Shown here piece by piece: positions 16,764 to 25,405 of a DNA stretch of 64,000 nt. Within the stretch, counting starts at the first letter, position 1. The number at the start of each line of letters is the position of its first letter. The stretch comes from an uncultured Candidatus Nitrosopumilus sp. (lineage in GTDB: Archaea > Thermoproteota > Nitrososphaeria > Nitrososphaerales > Nitrosopumilaceae): positions 971,560 through 1,035,559 of the forward strand of contig CATOSM010000001.1 of the NCBI GenBank assembly GCA_951812645.1, read 5' to 3'. Under the pieces are notes generated by a model. It had not been told where the DNA came from. It worked only from the letters and a program-made list of their open reading frames with translations, and ran no database searches. The position numbers were made by a program, and so were the translations under genes.

Positions 16764-17633
16764 ATGAGAAAATCCTCAGCAAACAAAGTCATGAAAAAGA
16801 CAGCGGTGGGAATTACAGTGGTAGGTAAAGATAGAGAAGGAATTGTAGCTGCATTTACCAATTTTGCATTCTCGAAGGGAGGAAACATTGAGAAAGTAAA
16901 CCAAAATGTAATCAAGGGTCTTTTTGGCATGTATCTTGAGGTATCTTTTGCAGAAACAATTGATGTGAAAAAATTTGATGCAGATATTCAAAGTCTAGCT
17001 AAGAAGGAAAAGATGGATGTCAGTACACGTCACGAAACAAATTCTCAGAAAAACATTGCAGTGCTTGTAACCAAAGAGCCGCTTTGCCTGCAAACAATTC
17101 TAGCTAATGCAAAATCACTCAAAGGAAAGATTTCAGTGATTATCGGCACTCAGAAAACACTAGGACCACTGGCAAAGAAGGCAAAAATTCCATTTGTTAC
17201 AATAGATGAGAAGGTACAAGACAAAGCTGAGGAAAAAATCATCCAGGTATGTAAAAAATACGAAATAGATTTGATCTCACTTGCAAGATACATGAGAATT
17301 CTCAGTCCTAACTTTGTGTGGAGGTATCCGAATAGAATAATCAACATTCATCCGTCATTGCTACCAGCATTTCCAGGAGCTTCTGCATATGCACAGGCAT
17401 TTGAAAGAGGTACAAAGATTGTTGGCGTTACATCACACTATGTGACTGAAAGCTTGGATCAAGGACCAATTATTTTCCAAGATTCTTTCAAAGTAGATCC
17501 AAACGATACATTAGAACAAATGAAATCTAAAGGCCAAAAACTAGAAGCAGACACGCTACTAAAGGCAATGAAGATGCACCTAGAAAATAAACTAGAAGTT
17601 CGTTGGAGAAAAGTTCACATAAAATCAAAGTGA
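16764..17633 (+). CDS. purU: Formyltetrahydrofolate deformylase
   Basis: 289 residues. The N-terminal ACT domain (VGITVVGKDREGIVAAFTNF) is followed by a formyltransferase-type domain with LISLARYMRILSPNFV, INIHPSLLPAFPGASAYAQA and the catalytic Asp in TESLDQGPII. It hydrolyses 10-formyl-tetrahydrofolate to formate and tetrahydrofolate. ATG 16764 is used; an ATG at 16791 just before the ACT domain is also possible. The next gene starts six bases downstream, so they form an operon. Confidence 0.92.
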   Translation: MRKSSANKVMKKTAVGITVVGKDREGIVAAFTNFAFSKGGNIEKVNQNVIKGLFGMYLEVSFAETIDVKKFDADIQSLAKKEKMDVSTRHETNSQKNIAVLVTKEPLCLQTILANAKSLKGKISVIIGTQKTLGPLAKKAKIPFVTIDEKVQDKAEEKIIQVCKKYEIDLISLARYMRILSPNFVWRYPNRIINIHPSLLPAFPGASAYAQAFERGTKIVGVTSHYVTESLDQGPIIFQDSFKVDPNDTLEQMKSKGQKLEADTLLKAMKMHLENKLEVRWRKVHIKSK

Positions 17634-17638
17634 ATTAA

Positions 17639-18361
17639 ATGGTAGATATAAAAACTCAGTTTGATCCAAACATTAGAAGATCAATATTAAAGAAAAAACA
17701 GGTTGCAGTCATTCCAGTAGGCTCAATTGAACAGCATGGACCGCATTTACCAATATCCACTGACTCTGATATCGTAACTGAAGTTGCAAAACAGATATCA
17801 GAAAAATACAACTATCTTTTGTTGCCTACACTAGATTATGGAGTCTCATATGAGCATGCGCCGTTTTTTAACTTAAGCATAAGAGAATCAACCCTAAGAA
17901 CAGTATTGACAGATCTGTGCTCATCACTGTTATCAAATGGCATCAAAACGGTTTTTGTAATTAATGGACACCATGGGAATCTAAAACCAGTCAAAGACCT
18001 AGATGCAAGACTAAAAAAAATCTCAAAGAACAGGCTAAAGGTTTTTCCATTATCCTATTGGCATTTTATGCAAAGAGACTTTGATCATGCAGGATTTGTA
18101 GAGACTTCATTGATGCTAGCGATTTCAAAGAATGTCAAAATGAATTTAGCAAGAAAAGGTCTAAGTACTGAAGGCATGACAAGACAAGAAATTGCAAAGA
18201 TGGGAAAATTAGCAAATCAATCATTTCCAAAAGCTACCAAAAATGGGATTTGGGGTGATCCAAGAAAGGCTACAAAGAAAGACGGGCAGGTGGCTTTAGC
18301 TGAGATCGTAGAAAATCTCGGAAAAAAGTGTCAAACTTGCCTCACTGGGCACAGCTCATAG
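17639..18361 (+). CDS. Creatininase-family amidohydrolase, possibly ArfB
   Basis: 240 residues. Metal ligands of the family are present: PVGSIEQHGPHLPISTDSDI (E, H, D), NGHHGN, and the HAGFVETS segment. In archaea, family members include ArfB, the formamide hydrolase of riboflavin/F420 biosynthesis, which would fit an F420-using thaumarchaeon. That assignment is inference, since creatinine hydrolysis is not expected here. HAGFVET departs slightly from the more usual HAGExET. It is co-directional with purU. Confidence 0.8.
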   Translation: MVDIKTQFDPNIRRSILKKKQVAVIPVGSIEQHGPHLPISTDSDIVTEVAKQISEKYNYLLLPTLDYGVSYEHAPFFNLSIRESTLRTVLTDLCSSLLSNGIKTVFVINGHHGNLKPVKDLDARLKKISKNRLKVFPLSYWHFMQRDFDHAGFVETSLMLAISKNVKMNLARKGLSTEGMTRQEIAKMGKLANQSFPKATKNGIWGDPRKATKKDGQVALAEIVENLGKKCQTCLTGHSS

Positions 18362-18419
18362 TTTTACCAATGGAAATTTAATATAACGCCTCAATATCCA
18401 AGTCAATAAGTGATTATTG

Positions 18420-18656
18420 ATGTCCGTTGATATGGCAGTAAAAGTATTGGATGAGAGTATCAATCAGGTTGTATTGATAAAACTCAAGGGAAACAAGACC
18501 ATCAGAGGCAATCTTTTAGGCTTTGACCAACACATGAACCTGCTACTCGATTCTTCAGAGGAGATTCCTACTGAAGGCGATTCTAAGAGCCTCGGTAGCA
18601 TTGTGGTTAGAGGGGATAACGTAGTAATGATTTCCCCTCCACCGGTACAGAATTAG
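18420..18656 (+). CDS. LSm/Sm-like archaeal protein
   Basis: 78 residues from ATG 18420 (a TTG directly before is in frame). Sm1 motif: [27 protein letters not shown] (written in two parts); Sm2: [16 protein letters not shown]. It forms a ring that binds U-rich RNA. It lies 10 bases before L37e, the classic archaeal LSm-L37e pair. Confidence 0.95.
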   Translation: MSVDMAVKVLDESINQVVLIKLKGNKTIRGNLLGFDQHMNLLLDSSEEIPTEGDSKSLGSIVVRGDNVVMISPPPVQN

Positions 18657-18666
18657 GTGGGCTGCA

Positions 18667-18834
18667 ATGACTAAAGGTACAACTTCCATGGGTGGTTTTA
18701 CAAAAAAGAAAGTTCACATTAGATGCAGAAGATGTGGCAAGAATTCACTACACAAGCGTCACCACCAATGTGCAAGTTGTGGATTCCCAGAGGCCAAACG
18801 CAGAAAGTATTCCTGGATTAAATGGTATACATAG
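18667..18834 (+). CDS. rpl37e: Ribosomal protein L37e
   Basis: 55 residues. It begins [20 protein letters not shown]. The zinc ribbon is [20 protein letters not shown] and the C-terminus is basic, ending [12 protein letters not shown]. All features are standard for archaeal L37e. The stop codon touches the ATG of the next gene. Confidence 0.95.
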   Translation: MTKGTTSMGGFTKKKVHIRCRRCGKNSLHKRHHQCASCGFPEAKRRKYSWIKWYT

Positions 18835-19791
18835 ATGCAAGAAATTGTTTTAATTCTTAGCTCATTAGCAGGTGTTGCTACAGCAGCAGCTGTACGTAAA
18901 ATGCCAAGAGACAAAAATCAGTTACTCAGTCTTGGGGCTGGCTCACACATCAAAAGTCAAATCAATTCATTAAAGATTGAAAAAGATATTCTGACCAAAA
19001 CCATTTCAAGATTATATCAAGCGGATTCTGAATTTTCTAGAATTCAAAAGGACAAATTGTTACTAAAATATCAACACCAACTAGGAATTGTATTAGCTAA
19101 ACTAGAGAAACTCGAACAGGCAAGCAATCATCCAGACTTGGGTCCAGTCGGAGACGGTTTGATTACATTGATGGATCAGAAATTATCAAGATTGGATGAT
19201 AGATTATACGAACTGTCATCAAAGATGACAAGTACCAAAGTTGAGACACCGAAAGACAAGAAGCAAGAAACTAAACAAGTTGCAAAACCAAAACCATCCA
19301 ATGTATTCAACCTTGACAAACCAAAAGAGACAAAATTAGAGCCAATTGAAATTCCTGCAACAGAATCAAGACAATCATTTGAATTAACAACGCTAACAAA
19401 CGTTTCAAGAAAGGAACCAAAATTCCCATTATTTGAAAATGAAACAAAACAAGTTGCAAAACCAATGCTAAAACCAAGAGTAATTCAAACAGAACTAGTC
19501 AAGCCAAAAGAGGAAATTATTCGGGAAGCAGTACAGTCAAAACCAAAAGTCGAGGATAGAATTGAGATTGTCCAATCAGTGACACCAAAACCTGAGACCG
19601 GAATTGAGACTAAACCGGATTTGAACAAGGAAGCTGCAAAGATTACCGAACACAAAGCACTTCCAGAACCAATTCAACAAAAACCAACCACATTAGATGA
19701 TGACTTTGATGGTGATGCCTATGATTTAGATAGAATCAAAAGTGACATCATGAAAGCGTTATCAAAGCTTGATCAAGCAGAGGTAGAATGA
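18835..19791 (+). CDS. Coiled-coil protein of unknown function
   Basis: 318 residues. A hydrophobic N-terminal segment (EIVLILSSLAGVATAAAVRK) is followed by a predicted coiled coil at about 35-135 (KIEKDILTKTISRLYQADSE, QHQLGIVLAKLEKLEQASNH). A long Lys/Pro/Glu-rich low-complexity region then runs to about 290, with an acidic conserved-looking C-terminus (DDDFDGDAYDLDRIKSDIMK). It starts at the base after the L37e stop and ends one base before rpiA, so it belongs to the operon. It may be a membrane-tethered scaffold; no family is recognised. Confidence 0.75.
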   Translation: MQEIVLILSSLAGVATAAAVRKMPRDKNQLLSLGAGSHIKSQINSLKIEKDILTKTISRLYQADSEFSRIQKDKLLLKYQHQLGIVLAKLEKLEQASNHPDLGPVGDGLITLMDQKLSRLDDRLYELSSKMTSTKVETPKDKKQETKQVAKPKPSNVFNLDKPKETKLEPIEIPATESRQSFELTTLTNVSRKEPKFPLFENETKQVAKPMLKPRVIQTELVKPKEEIIREAVQSKPKVEDRIEIVQSVTPKPETGIETKPDLNKEAAKITEHKALPEPIQQKPTTLDDDFDGDAYDLDRIKSDIMKALSKLDQAEVE

Positions 19792-20466
19792 TTGGCCTAT
19801 GATGATGCCATCAAGGCATTATCAAATGACGCGTTAAAGTTTGTTAGAGATGATTATGTGATTGGGTTGGGCAGTGGGCGAGCAGCTACTGCGCTTGTAA
19901 AATCACTTGCAAAGTTAATCAAACTAAAAGGTTACAGCATCAAAGGAGTCCCGACGTCATTACAAATCAAATTAACTGCAGAGAAAGGGGGCATACCACT
20001 AGTTGAAGCCGATCAAGTTGGACATATTGATGTCGTATTTGATGGTGCAGACCAAATTGACTCACAAAAGTACGTAATCAAGGGCGGCGGCGGAGCTTTG
20101 TTACGGGAAAATATTTTGTTTGGTCTTGCAAAAAAAGTAATAGTGATGGCAGACAAGACAAAATTTGTAAAAAACTTTACAAGAACTGTTCCAATAGAAA
20201 TTCATCCACTTGCAAGAACAACCGTAGTAGAATCAATAGAAAAACTAGGCGGAAACGCAGAGATACGTACACTTGATAGAGGATATCCGTTCTTTACAGA
20301 AAATGGAAACGTGATTTTGGATTGTGATTTCGGGGTAATCAAAAATCCAAAAACGCTTACTCAAAAAATTAAACAAGCGCCAGGAGTTTTAGAATCAGGA
20401 ATATTCTTGAGAAAGCCAGACGTAATTTACAAGGCCAAAGATAACGGCAAATTTGACATTATCTAA
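19792..20466 (+). CDS. rpiA: Ribose-5-phosphate isomerase A
   Basis: 224 residues, standard length. GLGSGRAATALVKSL, DVVFDGADQID and the catalytic-loop KGGGGALLREN are the three RpiA signatures. It interconverts ribose-5-phosphate and ribulose-5-phosphate for nucleotide and sugar synthesis. The TTG start at 19792 follows the previous stop immediately. Confidence 0.94.
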   Translation: MAYDDAIKALSNDALKFVRDDYVIGLGSGRAATALVKSLAKLIKLKGYSIKGVPTSLQIKLTAEKGGIPLVEADQVGHIDVVFDGADQIDSQKYVIKGGGGALLRENILFGLAKKVIVMADKTKFVKNFTRTVPIEIHPLARTTVVESIEKLGGNAEIRTLDRGYPFFTENGNVILDCDFGVIKNPKTLTQKIKQAPGVLESGIFLRKPDVIYKAKDNGKFDII

Positions 20467-20469
20467 AAA

Positions 20470-21858
20470 CTAGGTTTTCCTCTCTACTAGTTTGCCATGA
20501 CCTAGTCTTCCAACGACCTCAAAGTTTTCAGCCACAAGTTCTCCCCGGACGATGGTTTTTACAGGCCAGCCAGTCAGATTTCTTCCCTCATATACAACAT
20601 AATCGGAAAATCCTCCAAACAGATCAGAGGTTACAGTTTTTTCTTTTTTCAAATCAATCATAGTAACATCAGCATCAGAACCCTTCTCAAGCGTGCCCTT
20701 TTGTGGATACATTCCAAAAATCTGAGCGGCGTTTTGACTGGTAAATCGTACAAACTGCTCCAATGAAATATTCCTCTGATTCACACCGTCGTTTAGCAAA
20801 ATTGGAACGAGTGTACCAATACCAGGAAATCCAGCAAGAGCACTCCAAACATTTTCTCCATCAAGCTTGAGTTTTAATTGATTTGCAACGTGATCAGTTC
20901 CTATTGTGTCAATTTGGTTATTAGATAGTGCATTCCATACTGCCTTTCGATCGTTTTCTGTTCTAATAGGGGGCATAACCTTAGCAAGATAGCCGGATTG
21001 TCTCTCATAAGACAGAGTCAAGTAATGAGGGCATGTTTCCACGAAAATTTTTGTTCCAAGCTTTTTCTCTTCTTGAATTTGTTTTAATGCAAGCTCAGAA
21101 CCAATGTGAACAAAATAGATAACACAGTCATGATCACGTCCAAACTTTGATGCTGTTTTGATTGCTTTTACTTCATACTCAGGAGAACGGCTAGAAGACC
21201 ATGCAGATAAACCGTCTTGATTTTTTTCTTTTGCAGTCTTAATTCCACAGCCACATGACTCATAGTCTTCGGCATGGACTAAGACAGGACAGCCAAGCTT
21301 AGCCGCTGCTTTTACTGTTTGTTCGACTAATTCATCAGTTACATTTACTTCAGCTGCAACAAGACTAGGGGAATTTGGTGGCATGTCCATGTATACGTGA
21401 CCCACTTCACCGCCAAGATTCATGTAAATTTTAAAAGATGTGATTCCTTTCTCAACACACAGATTCATTTCGTTGATTTGTTGTGGCGTAAAGATTGATG
21501 CGTGTATTGCATAATCAACATGGTGATTACCGGATGCAGAATCGAGTTGGGCTTGTAAAGAGTTTGAAAATGGATCACCCAATCGGAGCATTCGCATCAT
21601 AGTTGTTATTCCACCTATTGCTGCAGCGTGAGATTCAGTTTTAGCAGCCTCATTGATTGGAGAATAGACTCCATAGTGAACATGGGTGTCAATTGGGCCA
21701 GGAACTGAAACGAGTCCCGCACCGTTAATTTTATGATCACATGCAGGAATGTCGGCTGTTAATCCAGCAATTTTTCCCTCGTCAATTAAGATGTTTTTCT
21801 CAACCATTCCTTGAGGCAAAATAACGTGCGAATCAACAATTACAGTATCATACGTCAT
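20470..21858 (-). CDS. Dihydroorotase-like cyclic amidohydrolase
   Basis: 462 residues. Metal-binding motifs of the amidohydrolase superfamily: DTHVHYG, the carbamylated-lysine motif FKIYMNLGG, VHAEDYE, FVHIGS and TIGTDHVA, then the C-terminal GSDADVTMIDL beta-sandwich. Class I dihydroorotases, hydantoinases and allantoinases share this layout. Dihydroorotase (pyrimidine synthesis) is the likely role, but dihydropyrimidinase is not excluded. Convergent with rpiA, four bases apart. Confidence 0.85.
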   Translation of the reverse strand: MTYDTVIVDSHVILPQGMVEKNILIDEGKIAGLTADIPACDHKINGAGLVSVPGPIDTHVHYGVYSPINEAAKTESHAAAIGGITTMMRMLRLGDPFSNSLQAQLDSASGNHHVDYAIHASIFTPQQINEMNLCVEKGITSFKIYMNLGGEVGHVYMDMPPNSPSLVAAEVNVTDELVEQTVKAAAKLGCPVLVHAEDYESCGCGIKTAKEKNQDGLSAWSSSRSPEYEVKAIKTASKFGRDHDCVIYFVHIGSELALKQIQEEKKLGTKIFVETCPHYLTLSYERQSGYLAKVMPPIRTENDRKAVWNALSNNQIDTIGTDHVANQLKLKLDGENVWSALAGFPGIGTLVPILLNDGVNQRNISLEQFVRFTSQNAAQIFGMYPQKGTLEKGSDADVTMIDLKKEKTVTSDLFGGFSDYVVYEGRNLTGWPVKTIVRGELVAENFEVVGRLGHGKLVERKT

Positions 21859-21933
21859 CTGAAAACTTTATCTAATCCGGGCTATTATGCGTTGAGAAAA
21901 TGAATAAAAGAACACAGAAAGGAGGTAATCTGT

Positions 21934-22008
21934 GGGCCGGTAGTTTAGGAGTATAATGCCTCGTTCGCAACGAGGAGGTCGAGGGTGCGATTCCCCCCCG
22001 GTCCACCA
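21934..22008 (+). tRNA. tRNA-Ala (anticodon CGC)
   Basis: Acceptor GGGCCGG (21934-21940) pairs CCGGTCC (21998-22004) with one G-U; discriminator A; CCA at 22006-22008. The anticodon arm CCTCG TTCGCAA CGAGG gives CGC. The 3' end is next to an integrase remnant and is repeated in part at 23145-23154, so it served as an integration site. Confidence 0.92.
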
Positions 22009-22049
22009 CTTTGGTGTCCTTTTTATGGTTCCGCGACAATGGTGATCAC

Positions 22050-22443
22050 TTGAAGGTAGCAAAAGAAGAACCATCACATTCCACAGAAGGGTTGGCCCTA
22101 GACTTGTTCTTGCAGGGAATAAAAGCAGATGCTACCAAGAAAAAATACGCAAGGACATTACGAAAGATAGTTTGTGGCATCTTTGAGGATGCTTTGGAGG
22201 GAGATTTTGGGCGAAGAGTCGATCAATTGGCAAGACTGTCAAGGGAGAATCCAAAATGGGCCACAGGCTTGGTTTTGAATCTTTCAAAAAAAGTAAGAGC
22301 GAACAAGGTTACCAAAAGTCATTCCAATTATCTGAATCATCATCATTTGACAGTCATTTCAAACCAATCAAGAAACTCTGACATGAATGACGTTACAGTA
22401 TCATGGAAGCGAATCCATGCAACGTTTCCAGAGATAGACAATG
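22050..22443 (+). pseudogene. Tyrosine integrase remnant, N-terminal part
   Basis: Starting at TTG 22050 the frame encodes a core-binding-like N-terminal domain (GIKADATKKKYARTLRKIVC). It then shows two compensating frameshifts: the segment SSSFDSHFKPIKKL is in another frame near 22335-22382, and the original frame resumes with DMNDVTVSWKRIHATFPEID. The pattern KPIKKLLDMN...WKRI is what I associate with thaumarchaeal tyrosine recombinases. The catalytic domain is absent because an IS fragment begins at 22444. It lies directly after tRNA-Ala. Confidence 0.7.
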
Positions 22444-22725
22444 AACTCATCCTAAAACCCTCCAATACGTCATGATGCATGCCAGATACACAAACCTGAG
22501 ACAGTTGTCACAGTTCCTTTCGTATCTGACTGCCGTCCCGTGAAGCCCGCACTTGAGCCAGGCAAGGAACCGCTCTACGACAAACCTTGTCTTGCCATCC
22601 CTTTTTGGCGGCAACTGATGATGAATCAACTGAAATTTTTTGCAGGTAAATCCCTTCCTGACTGTGTGCTGATTTGATCAGTTTGAAGGGAATCTTCCTC
22701 CAAATTCCCTTTTGCCATACTAAAA
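22444..22725 (-). mobile_element. IS5-type element, internally deleted fragment (copy A)
   Basis: The end AACTCATCCTAAAACCCTCC is shared with the other copies, followed by the transposase C-terminal coding part (GKTRFVVERFLAWLKCGLHG, read on the minus strand). Sequence then jumps to an internal region ending near 22725 without the opposite inverted repeat. Copies B, C, D and F are more complete. Confidence 0.85.
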
Positions 22726-22737
22726 TCAAAATAATCA

Positions 22738-22968
22738 TCATATTACCATTTTTGTTTGTCTGCATCTCAATCTGGCATCTATCATATTTTGATCATAGAG
22801 ATCTTGAGAATTAGCTAGGATAATGCACGAAATTGTGAGAGGTATGAAAATCCAGGATAGCCAAATATGATGCGTAACAGGTATTTTCTGTAAAATGTAG
22901 TCATATTTTTTCATAGAAAGTATAGTAAATGGTAGCGCATAAACACAATTGGCTATATCTTCATACAC
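22738..22968 (-). pseudogene. Membrane protein fragment
   Basis: 76 codons from ATG 22968 with two hydrophobic stretches (CVYALPFTILS and IWLSWIFIPLTISCIILANS), ending against the IS fragment. The frame probably lost its 3' part with the IS deletion. It lies inside the interval bounded by the tRNA-Ala repeats and may be cargo of the lost element. No family is recognised. Confidence 0.4.
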
Positions 22969-23144
22969 CCAATAGATGTGGGAAGTATGTTATTTGGGAT
23001 CAGGGCTTTGCAGAAAAAATATTGGGCCTTTTTCATCAAAATATGGATCAAATATCCCCAGGTAATCTGACTGACATCCTCTTTTAATTCTAATAATATC
23101 ACGTAAAATTCCTATTTATTTTTGATCATTTCTACATTGGGTGG

Positions 23145-23154
23145 CCCGGTCCAC
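23145..23154 (+). repeat. Decayed attachment-like repeat of the tRNA-Ala 3' end
   Basis: CCCGGTCCAC is identical to bases 21997-22006 at the tRNA-Ala 3' end. With the integrase remnant between them, the two copies suggest a former integrated element of about 1.15 kb remaining. Ten bases is short, so chance is possible. Confidence 0.4.
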
Positions 23155-23197
23155 TCTTCCAGAAACTATTATACATAAATGAAAAACATCATTGTAC

Positions 23198-23557
23198 ATG
23201 GAAGGTTTTGACGGCAAAAAAGCTGCACAGGATTACATGTCAAAGCACACATTAGCATTTTCTACACCAGAACTAACTCTAATGAGATTTGCGTTTTGGC
23301 TAGGGGATTCAGTACCAGACCCAAAAAACGAAGGAAAAGGAATTCCAAGAATGATGACGTATTTGGTAGAACAAGATTTTGAACCAGTCCTGATTGATGA
23401 TGAAACATATGTTCCATCAGGGGCAGTCAAAAGCTCAGCAACGGTTGGAAATGCGTACAATGAACAAGTTCCAAATGGCAGTTTTTGTTCTGAATGCGGT
23501 ACGAGTTTATCAGCTACTGCAAAATTCTGCCCCGAATGTGGAACGACCCAAGAATAG
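23198..23557 (+). CDS. Small protein with C-terminal zinc ribbon
   Basis: 119 residues from ATG 23198. The N-terminal part (GKKAAQDYMSKHTLAFSTPE, MRFAFWLGDSVPDPKN) is unrecognised; the C-terminal 30 residues are a double-CxxC zinc ribbon, FCSECGTSLSATAKFCPECG. The preceding in-frame TTG (23192) is less likely. This is one of three adjacent genes ending in the same ribbon type. Confidence 0.75.
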   Translation: MEGFDGKKAAQDYMSKHTLAFSTPELTLMRFAFWLGDSVPDPKNEGKGIPRMMTYLVEQDFEPVLIDDETYVPSGAVKSSATVGNAYNEQVPNGSFCSECGTSLSATAKFCPECGTTQE

Positions 23558-23581
23558 AAAAATAATTTTTAGCCACTAATT

Positions 23582-24115
23582 TTATGCCTTTGTACCGCAC
23601 TTTGTGCAAAACTTTGCGTTTGGTCTAAGTGCTGCGCCACAAGAAGAACACCCATTTCCACTTTGCTGCGGCGCTGTTTGTCTTGGCATCAATGCTGGAT
23701 CTGGCGATGGTAATGTTCCAACATCTCCAAATGCCTCTTGTGCAGAAACAATTCCTGGGGGACTTCCGCCGACAGGGTTTTCTGCAGTTCCGGATCTTGG
23801 CGGTTGGCCCATTCCGCCTGCCATCATTCCTGGTTGGCCCATTCCTGGCATTAGTCCTGGTGATTGCGTGTTTCCAGAACCAGAACCAATTGATTTTTTT
23901 AATTCAAAGATTACTTTGATAGCTAAAAATTCTAATGCAGAGTATGCGACTGTATAATCACCTAATTTTTCAAAGAATTCTTTGTCACTTATTTGGCCTT
24001 TCTTGTACATGTTATTTGTATCAAGGAATGATTCATAGTATCCTTGAGATTCATCAAACAAACTCTGCAGCTTGTCAAAGAGCATGTTTAGTGTATCGAC
24101 TTCGCCAAACGACAT
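23582..24115 (-). CDS. Protein with Gly/Pro/Met-rich linker and C-terminal zinc ribbon
   Basis: 177 residues. An alpha-helical N-terminal half (LFDKLQSLFDESQGYYESFL, AYSALEFLAIKVIFELKKS) is followed by a linker rich in Gly, Pro and Met, and a terminal ribbon CSSCGAALRPNAKFCTKCG. Possibly a DNA- or protein-binding adaptor; function unknown. Convergent with the previous zinc-ribbon gene. Confidence 0.75.
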   Translation of the reverse strand: MSFGEVDTLNMLFDKLQSLFDESQGYYESFLDTNNMYKKGQISDKEFFEKLGDYTVAYSALEFLAIKVIFELKKSIGSGSGNTQSPGLMPGMGQPGMMAGGMGQPPRSGTAENPVGGSPPGIVSAQEAFGDVGTLPSPDPALMPRQTAPQQSGNGCSSCGAALRPNAKFCTKCGTKA

Positions 24116-24183
24116 AATCTCACTCGATTTTTGGAATATTAATTACTTTAGGATCAAAAAAGAGGAAAAACGTGTGTTTGAAT

Positions 24184-24510
24184 TTATGCGAGTGCTCTAT
24201 CAATCATACCCCGATAGGATTCCTTAGATGCAGCACCTACTTGCTGGCTAACTATTTGACCTTTGTTTAAGAGGATTAAAGTTGGAATACTAAAGACATT
24301 GTATTTTGATGCCAATTCGTTGGCCTCATCAACGTTAACCTTGACAAATTTTACTTTGCCATCATAGTCAGCTGCCAGCTCTTCAACTACTGGACCTACC
24401 ATTCTACATGGACCACACCATTCGGCCCAAAAGTCTACAAAGACAGGAATGTCAGAATTTATCACATCGACTTCCCATGATTTTGCATCTGAGATTTGTG
24501 TTACAGCCAT
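24184..24510 (-). CDS. trxA: Thioredoxin
   Basis: 108 residues, canonical. FVDFWAEWCGPCRMVGPVVE contains the CGPC active site, KVKFVKVNVDEANELASKYN follows, then cis-proline FSIPTLILLNKGQ. It is the cytosolic protein disulfide reductant. It is also the closest intact relative in the window of the decayed copy at 813-1028. Confidence 0.95.
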   Translation of the reverse strand: MAVTQISDAKSWEVDVINSDIPVFVDFWAEWCGPCRMVGPVVEELAADYDGKVKFVKVNVDEANELASKYNVFSIPTLILLNKGQIVSQQVGAASKESYRGMIDRALA

Positions 24511-24625
24511 TGTAACGTTATTTTATTGGACGTACCTAAAAACGTTCACCAGAATTAGCACCATATTTTTTGTTGGAAAATTAATTTTGATATATACTTA
24601 AATGACGTTTTGATAAATCTCAGAC

Positions 24626-25366
24626 ATGAGTGAGGATCTTAGGCTTAAAAAATTAAGAGGATCTGGCGGCTATGTAATGGCCACCGTTACAGATGAACAA
24701 CAGATGAAAGGTAATCTAGGCGGTCCTGATCTATTTTTAGCACCAATTGGAAGATTGGATGCAGATAAAATTACCAAATATTTTTGCAATGCATGTGAAA
24801 AAGAATTTGAAGGTTCTCCAAAAATAGAATTTGAAAATCCTAATGAGGAAGTTGCAGAAAATCTAATTCTTGCAGAACGGGGTCAGTACATTTGTAATTC
24901 ATGTAACGCTTCGATTGCAGAATACAGAGATTTCAAAAAAGAAGATGAAGGAGGTGAAGTTGGAAGTGCAAAGCCATTAGAACCACAAGTTGCAAGTACG
25001 CCGCAACCAGAAGCTGCACCACAACAAGTACCAGAGGCTGCAGCTCCAGAACCAACTGTTACACAGCCAGGTCCAGCAACTTCAGTCACGTCAATTGAAG
25101 GAAAAGCAGTATACGATGAAAATGCTAACAAGATTGGAACTGCCAAACAAGTTGGAATTGATTCTACGCAATCTATGGTTTTAGTAATTACTAAAGAAGG
25201 CGGTACCGAAGGGAGTGTATCGTGGAATAGTATTAAAAAAATAGGCGAGGTTGTTCTTTTGGGCACTCCTGAAGCAGCAGGACAGCCAGGAAAATGCCCT
25301 AGCTGTGGATTTGTCAACAAAGAAGGTTCTAAATTCTGTGAAGAGTGTGGAACTAAAATTCGATAG
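24626..25366 (+). CDS. Zinc-finger / PRC-barrel-like / zinc-ribbon protein
   Basis: 246 residues. The N-terminal CxxC pairs (FCNACEKEFEGSP, YICNSCNASI) form a zinc site at about 52-95. A Pro/Gln/Ala linker follows to about 150, then a PRC-barrel-like domain (GKAVYDENANKIGTAKQVGI, SWNSIKKIGEVVLLG), and a C-terminal ribbon CPSCGFVNKEGSKFCEECG. PRC-barrel proteins are abundant in thaumarchaea, and some belong to their cell-division (CdvA) machinery. The role of this one is not known. Confidence 0.8.
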   Translation: MSEDLRLKKLRGSGGYVMATVTDEQQMKGNLGGPDLFLAPIGRLDADKITKYFCNACEKEFEGSPKIEFENPNEEVAENLILAERGQYICNSCNASIAEYRDFKKEDEGGEVGSAKPLEPQVASTPQPEAAPQQVPEAAAPEPTVTQPGPATSVTSIEGKAVYDENANKIGTAKQVGIDSTQSMVLVITKEGGTEGSVSWNSIKKIGEVVLLGTPEAAGQPGKCPSCGFVNKEGSKFCEECGTKIR

Positions 25367-25405
25367 CTGGTAAATTTAATCAATGATGTTAAGGCGATAA
25401 TATAA

